Under the pieces are notes generated by a model. It searched no databases. It saw only the letters and a program-made list of their open reading frames with translations, and was not told the DNA's origin. Positions 16,823-24,765 of a stretch of 51,641 bases of DNA are shown in pieces (positions within the stretch are counted from its first letter, which is position 1; each line of letters starts with the position of its first letter). The position numbers and the translations under genes were made by a program. The stretch comes from Pseudomonadota bacterium. Lineage in GTDB: Bacteria > Pseudomonadota > Gammaproteobacteria > Burkholderiales > Rhodocyclaceae. Where the stretch lies: NCBI GenBank assembly GCA_026399515.1, contig JAPLQT010000135.1, positions 1 to 51,641 of the forward strand, written 5' to 3'.

Positions 16823-19096
16823 TCATGTCTTGCTTGTTTCCGAAGGCTCTTCTCTTCCAAGCGTATTTCCATAGACCTCGCCGTAAGTCTTGTCGCCATA
16901 ACCGTAATTGCCATAGCCGGAAAACTCACCGTGGTATTTCTGTGCTTTCTTGAAATCCAGCTGGTTAAGCACTACGCCCAGGATGTGTCCGTCGGCCCGC
17001 TTCATGCGGAGTATGCTCTTCCGGACCAACTGAAACGGCGTATGCATGGCCTTGACGACGAAGATGACTCCAGTCACGTGCGAGCCGATGACCAGGGCAT
17101 CGCTCACCAGCTCAACCGGCGGAGAATTCATCACAATCACGTCAAACCATTCAGCAAGCCGGTTCAGCGTTTTCTGGAACTTCAGGGAATGCAACAACTC
17201 CAGCGGGTTGGGCGGAATGGTACCCGAGAGGATCACCTTTAAATCGGAACCGCGAACGGATAACAGGCACTCTTCCAGGGTTGCGCTATCGGACACCAGG
17301 TTGGTTAGACCCATGGCGCCTTCGGGCAGCCCCAACCGGTTGGCGATATCCGGCCGGCGCAGATCGGAGTCTATCAGCAGGGTCCGTTTGGTTTGGGCAT
17401 GTGCCATCGCCAGATTGATGGCGAAGGTGGTTTTTCCTTCGCCGGGAACGCTGGATGTCACCAACAGGATACGATTTGGCAAATCGATCGACGAGAGCAG
17501 AACCCCTGTTCGCGCAGTCCGAATGGCTTCCGAATAAACCGACTTGGGATTGTCGAGGAATAGACGCGCTGTTGAAGTCCGGGCGAGTTCTTTCTTGTTC
17601 AAAAGTGGCAAACTGGTCAGGAGCGGTTGTTTTAGCTTGCGCTCCACATCCGCGGTGGTCTTCAGAGTGTTATCCAGTTGATCCTGTAGTAGCGATATCA
17701 GCATCCCGACGGCAAGGCCGGAAAAAAAGCCGATCAGGATTATCCGCTGCTTTTGCGGCTTGATAAGCCCGCCGGGCATGGCGGGGTCAACAACGCGAGC
17801 CACCGGCGTCTGCAAATCTCCGGACACGTTGGTTTCCTTGGCACGCTTCATGAAGAGGTCGTACATCTGGCGATTGGATTCAGCTTCACGCTCCAGCACG
17901 CCCAACTCGAACTCTTTCCGGTTGAGGTTTTGTATCGACCCCCGAGCGGCGACGAGTGCACTTTCCAAGGTTCTTTCCGTAAGCCGGGCCATCTCGTATT
18001 CGCGGGTCACGCTCGCCACCACGCTGTCGACCTGACGCCGGACGTTTTCCCTGGCGGTTGTCAATTCGGCCGTGGCCTGTATATATTTTGGATGTTCGCG
18101 CCCATAGCGTTGAGATACTTCGGACAATTTGCGTTCCGCTTCGACTTCCTGCTTCTTGGCATCGGCAACAACGGGATTGCGAAGGACGGCGGGGAATGAA
18201 GAAATGTCGGCCTCTTTCGGGGCGTTCTTGATCAGCTTATAGGCGTTTTCCGCTTCCGCACGTCGCATGCGGGCCTCTACCGTGCGTGTAGTCAGATCCT
18301 CAAACTGTTTGCCGGCGCCGCTTTGTGCCGCACTCTTGATATCTACGATGTCCGCCTTTTCACGGTAAGCCTGCAAGGATGTCTCCGATGCATCGAGCTT
18401 GTTCTTGAGGTCGCCCAAGTGATCCTGGAACCAGGTGCTGGCCTGCTTGGTCATCTTGTAGCGTTCCTCAAGGTCCTTTTCAATGTAAACGCTAACTACG
18501 GTATTGGCGACCTTGGCCGCCAACGCCGCATCCGTGGATTCAAAACTTATGGTTACCAGCTGGCTGTTACGGACGAGTTCAACGCTCAGATGACCGGAAA
18601 TCGATCCGGCAACCGCGTCTACCAAGGCAGACTCCGGCCAGTCCTGGGGCTGTATATCTTCTGAAAAACCGATGGCATCCAGAACTCCGGTGAGCACCGA
18701 TGTCTTCCTGATACGTGGGTCGTAGTCCGGATGTTCCCACAACTTCAACTGTATAGCCGCCTTGACGGCCACTTCCCTTGACCTGATTATTTCTATCTGG
18801 GTCTGGAGGTACTCCCGGTTCTGGACAACGCCGCTGTACGCATTCTCGATGCTAAGCAGTTTCGGCTTGTTGGCTTCGATAAGCAAAACGGCAGTCGAAC
18901 GATAAACCGGCGTCATCGAATAAGCAATGACAGCGGCCAGCAAGGCCACTGTCGCGGCAAGCGCGAGAATGGACCACTTGCGCTTGGTGACACTGCGCCA
19001 ATACCCGAGAATGTCGGGCTCGTCTTCCTGGGCGTCGGTGCCATGCATGAAAATATGCTTATTCTGTGGGGAATCTTGCTCTGGTGGGTTGGGCAT
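16823..19096 (-). CDS. Wzc/GumC-type polysaccharide co-polymerase and tyrosine kinase
   Basis: The protein has 757 residues. Membrane helices lie near residues 36-56 and 455-475 and flank a Wzz-type periplasmic coiled-coil domain. A cytoplasmic BY-kinase domain follows: Walker A SSVPGEGKTTFAINLA and Walker A' TLLIDSDLRRP. The tail is Tyr-rich (YGNYGYGDKTYGEVYGN), the usual autophosphorylation cluster. The Walker B position reads DVIVMNSPPV: the expected Asp is Asn (codon 17126-17128). That could weaken kinase activity. It sets chain length and couples synthesis to export with the Wza-like protein encoded 81 bases upstream. Confidence 0.93.
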   Translation of the reverse strand: MPNPPEQDSPQNKHIFMHGTDAQEDEPDILGYWRSVTKRKWSILALAATVALLAAVIAYSMTPVYRSTAVLLIEANKPKLLSIENAYSGVVQNREYLQTQIEIIRSREVAVKAAIQLKLWEHPDYDPRIRKTSVLTGVLDAIGFSEDIQPQDWPESALVDAVAGSISGHLSVELVRNSQLVTISFESTDAALAAKVANTVVSVYIEKDLEERYKMTKQASTWFQDHLGDLKNKLDASETSLQAYREKADIVDIKSAAQSGAGKQFEDLTTRTVEARMRRAEAENAYKLIKNAPKEADISSFPAVLRNPVVADAKKQEVEAERKLSEVSQRYGREHPKYIQATAELTTARENVRRQVDSVVASVTREYEMARLTERTLESALVAARGSIQNLNRKEFELGVLEREAESNRQMYDLFMKRAKETNVSGDLQTPVARVVDPAMPGGLIKPQKQRIILIGFFSGLAVGMLISLLQDQLDNTLKTTADVERKLKQPLLTSLPLLNKKELARTSTARLFLDNPKSVYSEAIRTARTGVLLSSIDLPNRILLVTSSVPGEGKTTFAINLAMAHAQTKRTLLIDSDLRRPDIANRLGLPEGAMGLTNLVSDSATLEECLLSVRGSDLKVILSGTIPPNPLELLHSLKFQKTLNRLAEWFDVIVMNSPPVELVSDALVIGSHVTGVIFVVKAMHTPFQLVRKSILRMKRADGHILGVVLNQLDFKKAQKYHGEFSGYGNYGYGDKTYGEVYGNTLGREEPSETSKT

Positions 19097-19177
19097 ATCC
19101 GGAAACTCTTGGGGCGAAGGTGAGTGAAACCAGCCTGGGTTTTCTGCTGGGTAGGAACCGTTAAAGCGCGAAACGAA

Positions 19178-19855
19178 TCAAAAGAAGCTTTCTTCCACCG
19201 TGACGATATCTCCCGGACCGACGTTGGTGCTCAGATCCGCCTTCTGGGACCGCTGTGCACGGTCGCCTTCGCGAATGATGTAAATCTTGCTGGTGGAAGC
19301 CCGCTCCTTGAATCCGCCTGCCAGCAAAGACGCCTTGCGTATCGTAAGCCCCGGTTGATATGGGTAGCCACCGGGTCTCTCGACCATTCCGTTAATGTAG
19401 AACGGTCGATACTCCTCGATATTGACCGATACCCGGGGATTGACCAGATAGCGACCGCGCAGTCCGTCGGCGATAATACGCTGGAGATCTCCCACGGTCA
19501 GGCCCTGTACCTTGATCTCACCCAATACCGAATAGGACAAGGTACCCGCATCGGTTAGCCTGACCCTTTCCTTGCTCAGATCATCTTCGCCAAAAACACG
19601 AATGGTGATCACGTCGCCCGCTCCCAGACGATAGGTGGAGAAATCCGAGCCTGGAATCTGCTCCCCGGCGTCCGCCGTCCTTGCTGCTTCCGGTCCGGCG
19701 GCGGCAATTGTGGGGACATGCGCCAGCAGAAATATCGCCAGCACCAGCGCCCCGGTTTTCCTGAATTCAAAAAAACGGGGAAAAGTCATGCCAAGTTCAT
19801 CGCGAGCCGAGACGATTACCTGTTCATCTTCCTGGAATAAAATATCTCCAATCAC
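19178..19855 (-). CDS. Wza-like polysaccharide export protein (Poly_export/SLBB)
   Basis: This 225-residue protein has a Sec-type export helix ending near HVPTIAAAG, a Poly_export domain (YRLGAGDVITIRVFGEDDLS) and an SLBB-type region (PFYINGMVERPGGYPYQPG). It has no lipobox cysteine and is shorter than Wza, like EpsE-type exporters. GTG 19855 overlaps the previous stop as GTGA and has AAGGA just upstream, so it is given as the start. ATG 19789 would place the signal peptide at the true N-terminus and is a real alternative. It likely forms the periplasmic/outer-membrane channel with the EpsL-like barrel. Confidence 0.88.
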   Translation of the reverse strand: MIGDILFQEDEQVIVSARDELGMTFPRFFEFRKTGALVLAIFLLAHVPTIAAAGPEAARTADAGEQIPGSDFSTYRLGAGDVITIRVFGEDDLSKERVRLTDAGTLSYSVLGEIKVQGLTVGDLQRIIADGLRGRYLVNPRVSVNIEEYRPFYINGMVERPGGYPYQPGLTIRKASLLAGGFKERASTSKIYIIREGDRAQRSQKADLSTNVGPGDIVTVEESFF

Positions 19856-21438
19856 AGGGTTCCTTCAATCGACAGCATCAGCACATTTCGCTTGAAACCG
19901 TTAATGCTTTGATCGGAACTGCGCTCCGCAAAGGTCCAGTCCAGCCCGGTACGCAACCGGCGACCCAACTCATAGAACAGGCCAATTTCATAGTTCCTGG
20001 TATCGTCCCGCCGACCCGTACCCGCGAAGTCGGACTTCAGAATCCCCGCGGAAACCTTGGAGGCCATTGAGCCCGGCCATTTGTGGTTCCAAGTCAGATT
20101 CATGCTCGTGTTGACAATATAATAGCCGACCCCGGTGGAGTCCGATGTTGCTTTCGACGTGACCATATCGACGGTCGAGTAGGTTCGCGGAGCCCAACGG
20201 AGAGCCCCCTCCCAACTCGAACCGGAGAAGTTCTGGCGACTGGAATCCGTGAAAGTCTTGGTCAAACGGCCAAGCTTGAAGCTCCCCGTGGTCGCGGCGG
20301 TCGCTTCCCACGCGGCGCCGACATAGTAACGGCGCTCCGTGTTGTCGTTCGTCGACACGCTTTGGACATAATCGTCCCGCATGTTCCGGACCTCGAACAG
20401 CATCGACGTCTTAGGCATGACGCGATAGAAGAATCGTCCTGAAAGAACGGTAATGTTTATGTCGGACGCCTCCGTGGTCGCCCTGTTGTTGAGATATCGT
20501 TTGTTCTGAACCGAGCCTTCAACTTCCACCCGGCCGGTAGCGCTCACCACCCCGTAAGAAAAAACTCCCTGCGCGACAGGCGAATGCCAGCGGTCGGGTT
20601 CGGATGCAACTGCACGATCGGTTGCGCCGCGGGGATCGCTGCTCTCAAGATATCCAAGGCTCCAGTTAAGGCGTTCGCGGCTGGTGAAATATTTATCCCC
20701 CGCAAGGAAGAAGTCATGGTGGAGGTAGTTGTCGCTGGAACTGCCCGCGTACCGGGTGTAATTGCCAAGGTAGCTCAGCGTGTAGCGATCGCCATGAGTT
20801 TTCAGCTCGGCGACGATTCCGGGAACCATGTTGTAAACGACGGAAGATATCGGATTGATTGCCTGGCTCAGGATGTTGTCATTGTGGGCCAAACTAATGG
20901 AGAGCGACGGATAAACAAACACCCCGTTTCCAATATTGATCGCTCTTCCGCGCGCCGGGACGGTCAAGCTGTTTGCGCTCCCAGGAAAACTCACCGCATC
21001 GGCGCCGGCCTTACCCAGCTCATAACCGGCAGTTGCGGATCGCTGGCCAAGACTACGGGAAGGATCACTACCGCCGAAGGGTCCCGGGGAAGCCCCAATC
21101 CCGACAGAAACCCCCGCAGGCACGGCTTCGGCGGGAGCGTCGCTGGCCCACTTGCCTGGATCCGCTGCCGTCGCGTCTCCTCTGGCACTCACTTCTTCAT
21201 CCGTTGCCAGCAAGAACGCAAGCTGAAGTGGGGGGGATGGCGCTTCGTTTGTATTCTCGCCTGGACCCTTTACGCCGGCATTTCTTGAAGCACCCACTTC
21301 AGCGGATGCCAACAAAAACGACAGATGAAGTGAAGCCTCATGCCAACCGGCGTCGGGGCGGTTGTTCTGTCCAATAGCGGGTTGAGCGACAATCGCGGCC
21401 ACCAGAAGCAGCGAGCGCCCAATGTAGATATGTGTCAT
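19852..21438 (-). CDS. EpsL-like outer-membrane beta-barrel protein
   Basis: This 528-residue protein has a signal peptide (cleavage near AIGQ, residue 24). An unusual low-complexity N-terminal part (about 25-165) precedes a long beta-rich domain with alternating aromatic strands, ending IEGTL. The barrel region resembles EpsL/BBP2_2 proteins of exopolysaccharide operons, thought to be the outer-membrane exit. The N-terminal part contains a diverged tandem duplication: LHLSFLLASAEV (37-48) recurs as LQLAFLLATDEEV (71-83), 34 residues apart. It is first in the four-gene export operon and overlaps the next gene by 4 bases. Confidence 0.83.
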   Translation of the reverse strand: MTHIYIGRSLLLVAAIVAQPAIGQNNRPDAGWHEASLHLSFLLASAEVGASRNAGVKGPGENTNEAPSPPLQLAFLLATDEEVSARGDATAADPGKWASDAPAEAVPAGVSVGIGASPGPFGGSDPSRSLGQRSATAGYELGKAGADAVSFPGSANSLTVPARGRAINIGNGVFVYPSLSISLAHNDNILSQAINPISSVVYNMVPGIVAELKTHGDRYTLSYLGNYTRYAGSSSDNYLHHDFFLAGDKYFTSRERLNWSLGYLESSDPRGATDRAVASEPDRWHSPVAQGVFSYGVVSATGRVEVEGSVQNKRYLNNRATTEASDINITVLSGRFFYRVMPKTSMLFEVRNMRDDYVQSVSTNDNTERRYYVGAAWEATAATTGSFKLGRLTKTFTDSSRQNFSGSSWEGALRWAPRTYSTVDMVTSKATSDSTGVGYYIVNTSMNLTWNHKWPGSMASKVSAGILKSDFAGTGRRDDTRNYEIGLFYELGRRLRTGLDWTFAERSSDQSINGFKRNVLMLSIEGTL

Positions 21439-21512
21439 TAAAAGACCTCAAGAGAAAAGTTTTCTGCAGGGGAGGTCTGTTCTATAGGTTCACACTGACT
21501 CAAGCATTGAAT

Positions 21513-21579
21513 ACAATCGACTATATTACCATTAGATGTGGATATATTACCATTAGACATATTCATTTCCGTCGATTGT
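21513..21579 (-). promoter_or_regulatory. Symmetric repeat array upstream of export operon
   Basis: Two identical 15-mers, TATATTACCATTAGA, lie at 21522-21536 and 21543-21557, exactly 21 bp apart (two helical turns). They are flanked by a 9-bp inverted repeat: ACAATCGAC (21513-21521) and GTCGATTGT (21571-21579). The block is A+T-rich in a GC-rich background and lies 75-141 bases upstream of the EpsL-like gene, the expected place for an activator or repressor. No standard promoter pair is clear. No function is known to me. Confidence 0.6.
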
Positions 21580-21654
21580 CAAGATAGCCGCCACCGACAA
21601 CCCCCGTCGCCTTGAGACCCGCGAAATGGATTGCGGCCTTGTCATGGTCCTTCG

Positions 21655-23604
21655 TCATGCAAGCTCTGGCGCGCCGAAGTAATAACCTTGGCCGCCATCC
21701 ACCTTGGCGGCGACGAGTGCGGCGATCTGCGCTTCTGTTTCCACATTCTGCGCGATGACCTTCAGATTGAGCGAATGTGCCAACTTGACTATCAACAGCA
21801 ACCGCTGGTTTACCTGGTCGTCGAGCGTCATATCCCTGATCAGGCTGCCCGTCAGTTTCACATAGTCCGGCGCCAGTTGCCGCATCAGTTCCAGCGCCTG
21901 TGAATCAAGGCCGAAATGGTCGATCCCGAATTTCGCCCCGTGACGCCGCGCGATTTCGCGCAACTGCACCGCAACGACTGTATTGCGTAGCACTCCGAAT
22001 TCCGAAACTTCGATCGAGATCCTCTTGCCGGCGCCTTCGAGATCAGAGAGTTTCTCGGCAAGCCAGGCGACAAAACCCTCGTCCGCGATACTCTGTGGCG
22101 AAAGGTTGAGTGCGATGTTGTCGTTCCCATTTTCCTTCTGCTCCAGATTGGCAAGCGCCAAGCCTACCAATGCCTGATCGATATCAGGCATCAGGCGGTG
22201 TCGCGCCGCCATCGGCAAGAAATTCGATGCCGGCACAAGTTGTCCGTGGGTGTCGATCAGCCGCGCCAGGAGCTCGACATGGAGTAGCGTCTTCGGATCG
22301 GTCAAGCTGACTACCGGCTGCCCCATCAGCAGCAGGCGCTTTTCAGCCAGCGCATTGGCGATCAGCATGTGCCAGCCAAACGAGCCGAGAGAGGAGGTTT
22401 CCCTATGCTGGTCAGGTAGAACCATCAATCTGTTGCGCCCGGAATGTCTGGACGATTCGACCGCAAGGTCAGCCTGCGCAAAGACATCGGACGGTTTGTC
22501 ATCCTTATGGAAGTAGGCAACGCCGATGCAGAAAGACACATATCCAACCGCCGGGCGTCTTTCGATATCGCGCACCATGCGCAGTCTCAGTTCAGCGGCC
22601 ATTTCCGCCACCCGCTCCGTGGATAGATCCACCACCACAAAGCTAAAGCTGAATTCTCCAGTGCGCGCAAATATCGTGACATGTTGCCCGCCCAGTACAT
22701 CCCGTGCCGCATGGGCTACTGCCTGCAAGAGCGCGAGGCACTCTCCGAACCCATGTGACCAACTGAACATCCGCATATTGTCGAGTTCCACCGCGATCAC
22801 CGCCGCCGACGAAAATTGCAAATCGCCGTCCAGAAGTTCGTTCAGCCGCAACTCAAAGCCGCGCCGATTGGCAAGGCCGGTCATGCTGTCGTCGTGAGCC
22901 TGTTTGCGCAGATCCTCAGCTTTGGCCATGTCGGCATCCAGCATTTCCGAGACACGTCGCGACATATCGTTCATTGCCTTGACCACGCTGGCCAATTCCG
23001 GCGCCCGCGGCAGTATGGCTATCTGTTCGAAGTGCATGTGTTGCACCGACTGCGCGGATTGTTCGATCAAGCGTAGCGGGTGCAGGATGAGGTGCAGCAT
23101 TAGCTGAATCAAGGCCATCGACCCGGCGTAGATCACCGCCAGCCAAACGAGCAATTCGGTGGAGATGCGCCACAGGTGCTGATAGGCTTGAGTCGGCTGG
23201 CTCGTGACGATGACCTTGCCGAGTTGGCGCCATCCGGCGGAGACAAACGCTTCGCCACTGGGAATCTCAAGCGGAACAAGATCGGAAAACCAAAGTGGGA
23301 TGTTTTCAATCTTGGGGGGCAGGGACTTGTCGACAATGACACCCGTCGGAGAAATCACCGTAATCTTCTGGTAGTAGCCCCGATCAAAAACCATGGACAC
23401 TTGCGTCTTTGCCAGGCTGACATCGCTCCTGGCAAGAGACTCGGCGAGCGGATAAGACAGCGAGGTTGCCGCATCCTGTGCGTGCGAGCCGAGTTGCTCT
23501 TCCAGATAACCCTTGGTTGCCGAGACGCTAACGTACATGAACCCAAAAAATATCAGCAGAAATACCAGGGAGATGGCAACAAACAGTTGGTTTCGCAACC
23601 TCAT
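21655..23604 (-). CDS. lapD: LapD-type c-di-GMP receptor (degenerate GGDEF-EAL)
   Basis: This 649-residue inner-membrane protein starts MRLRNQLFVAISLVFLL, with GAGGAAG 5 bases before the ATG. A periplasmic LapD/MoxY-type domain lies between helices near 7-27 and 150-170, then HAMP, GGDEF-like and EAL-like domains. The diguanylate motif is degenerate (ARTGEF for GGDEF) and the EAL motif reads VELLARL, as expected for a receptor, not an enzyme. In Pseudomonas, LapD bound to c-di-GMP sequesters LapG in the periplasm. It lies downstream of the 14-residue-repeat protein and upstream of the export operon promoter. Confidence 0.9.
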   Translation of the reverse strand: MRLRNQLFVAISLVFLLIFFGFMYVSVSATKGYLEEQLGSHAQDAATSLSYPLAESLARSDVSLAKTQVSMVFDRGYYQKITVISPTGVIVDKSLPPKIENIPLWFSDLVPLEIPSGEAFVSAGWRQLGKVIVTSQPTQAYQHLWRISTELLVWLAVIYAGSMALIQLMLHLILHPLRLIEQSAQSVQHMHFEQIAILPRAPELASVVKAMNDMSRRVSEMLDADMAKAEDLRKQAHDDSMTGLANRRGFELRLNELLDGDLQFSSAAVIAVELDNMRMFSWSHGFGECLALLQAVAHAARDVLGGQHVTIFARTGEFSFSFVVVDLSTERVAEMAAELRLRMVRDIERRPAVGYVSFCIGVAYFHKDDKPSDVFAQADLAVESSRHSGRNRLMVLPDQHRETSSLGSFGWHMLIANALAEKRLLLMGQPVVSLTDPKTLLHVELLARLIDTHGQLVPASNFLPMAARHRLMPDIDQALVGLALANLEQKENGNDNIALNLSPQSIADEGFVAWLAEKLSDLEGAGKRISIEVSEFGVLRNTVVAVQLREIARRHGAKFGIDHFGLDSQALELMRQLAPDYVKLTGSLIRDMTLDDQVNQRLLLIVKLAHSLNLKVIAQNVETEAQIAALVAAKVDGGQGYYFGAPELA

Positions 23605-23643
23605 TTCGCTTCCTCTCTCACAGCCACCTTGATATCCCACAAC

Positions 23644-23668
23644 AAAAATGGCAGCCGACGCTGCCATT
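23644..23668 (-). terminator. Terminator between repeat protein and lapD
   Basis: AATGGCAGC, a 4-base loop and GCTGCCATT form a 9-bp perfect stem (arms 23647-23655, 23660-23668), followed on the minus strand by TTTTTGTT. It ends only 40 bases before the lapD start. lapD must therefore rely on read-through or on a promoter within or next to this hairpin. Confidence 0.85.
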
Positions 23669-23694
23669 GATTTCTTTGGGGTACATGATTTTGC

Positions 23695-24612
23695 CTAGCT
23701 AGGGCTGACACCGCCACCGCCACCACCACTGACGGTTGCCCCCGGGGTTCCAGCAAAGCCGCCGGCTGCACCCGGTACGGTCGATACGGTCGGCGCCGGT
23801 GTGCTTGAAGCAGCGGGGCTCGCCGCCGCCGCCGCCGTCGCCGTCGTGCCGGCTGCGCCCGCTGTCGTTGGCTTGGTGACCGAACCGGGGTCAGCGCCCG
23901 CGCTTATCGCGGCAGACACCATGCTGCTGGCATTGGCGCCCGCGCTCACCGCGGCAGACACCACGCTACTGGCGTTGGCACCCGCGCTGACCGCCGCGGA
24001 CACCATGTTGCCGGCATTGGCGCCCGCGCTCACCGCCGCGGACACCACGCTGCCGGCATTGGCACCTGCACTGACGGCGGCTGTCACCACACTGCTGGCA
24101 TTGGCTCCGGCGCTGACCGCCGCAGTCACTACGCTGCCGGCATTGGCTCCGGCGTTTACCGCCGCTGACACCACGCTGCCGGCGTTGGCTCCCGCGCCCA
24201 CCGCCGCCGTCACCACGTTGCCGGCATTGGCGCCTGCGCTGATCGCTGCAGTCACCACACTGCCGGCATTGGCTCCGGCGTTTACCGCGGCAGTCACCAC
24301 GTTGCCGGCATTGGCGCCCGCAGCCACGGCTGAACTGACCACCGTATTCGCCGGCATACCCGCCGATACCAGGGCTGTAACGACTGCACTCGGATTCTGG
24401 TTCTGGCTGATCAGAGCCACGGTCAGCACGCCGGGCGAGACGCCTGCTACAGACGCTGCGGCAGCAAGGCTCTGTAGAGTTTCCCCACTTTGCAGCCGCT
24501 GCTGGACTTCAGATTCCACGTCATTCGCCGACATCCCCGGCTGAAAAGCCGCAACGGGATAACTTAGCGAAAGCGCGCCAGCCAATAAGACTGCCTTCAA
24601 ACCCTTGCCCAT
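23695..24612 (-). CDS. Secreted Ala-rich protein of 14-residue tandem repeats
   Basis: The protein has 305 residues from ATG 24612 (a GTG at 24624 is an alternative). A Sec signal peptide ends near PVAA. A short helical region (MSANDVESEVQQRLQSGETL) follows, then thirteen 14-residue units of the form A-G-x-V-V-x-A-A-V-x-A-G-A-N. Ten are near perfect and three at the N-terminal end are diverged. The tail is rich in Ala, Thr and Pro and ends with six glycines. There are no cysteines or enzyme motifs. I do not recognise the family. A sigma70 promoter lies just upstream and a terminator follows. The position next to lapD and the export operon suggests a matrix, surface or periplasmic structural role, which is inference. 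Confidence 0.85.
   Translation of the reverse strand: MGKGLKAVLLAGALSLSYPVAAFQPGMSANDVESEVQQRLQSGETLQSLAAAASVAGVSPGVLTVALISQNQNPSAVVTALVSAGMPANTVVSSAVAAGANAGNVVTAAVNAGANAGSVVTAAISAGANAGNVVTAAVGAGANAGSVVSAAVNAGANAGSVVTAAVSAGANASSVVTAAVSAGANAGSVVSAAVSAGANAGNMVSAAVSAGANASSVVSAAVSAGANASSMVSAAISAGADPGSVTKPTTAGAAGTTATAAAAASPAASSTPAPTVSTVPGAAGGFAGTPGATVSGGGGGGVSPS
23890..24351 (-). repeat. 42-bp tandem repeat array (11 clear units)
   Basis: Eleven consecutive 42-bp units encode the 14-residue repeats. Two more diverged units extend the array to 24435. Adjacent units differ mostly at third codon positions while protein sequence is kept, and some units are near identical. This suggests past expansion with selection on the protein. 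Confidence 0.9.
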
Positions 24613-24646
24613 GGCATCCACCACAAATAATCAACACCTTACGTGA

Positions 24647-24675
24647 AGAATAACCACTTTCGCACCCCTAGTCAA
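24647..24675 (-). promoter_or_regulatory. sigma70 promoter of the repeat-protein gene
   Basis: On the minus strand TTGACT (24670-24675), 17 bases, TATTCT (24647-24652) precede the start by about 35 bases. Spacing is ideal and both boxes match five (TTGACA) and four (TATAAT) of six bases. Confidence 0.75.
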
Positions 24676-24765
24676 TAAAAAATCGACGCAGGTCACTGCT
24701 ATTGCGAACTTTCCTCCGTTCCGTGAACTGATCTGTGCCCCCACTTGGATAGGCGGCCGCGATGA

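Noticed and set aside
21513..21579. Possible invertible promoter switch
   Set aside because: The 9-bp inverted repeats are short, the enclosed segment is only 49 bases and no recombinase gene is nearby; a regulator array is simpler.
23890..24435. CRISPR-like array
   Set aside because: The 42-bp units are contiguous with no spacers and stay in one reading frame, so it is a coding tandem repeat.
23801..24544. Plus-strand frame with its own regular repeats (LAPALTAADTT pattern)
   Set aside because: It is the mirror of the 42-bp repeats; there is no start signal, and the minus-strand product has a signal peptide and promoter.
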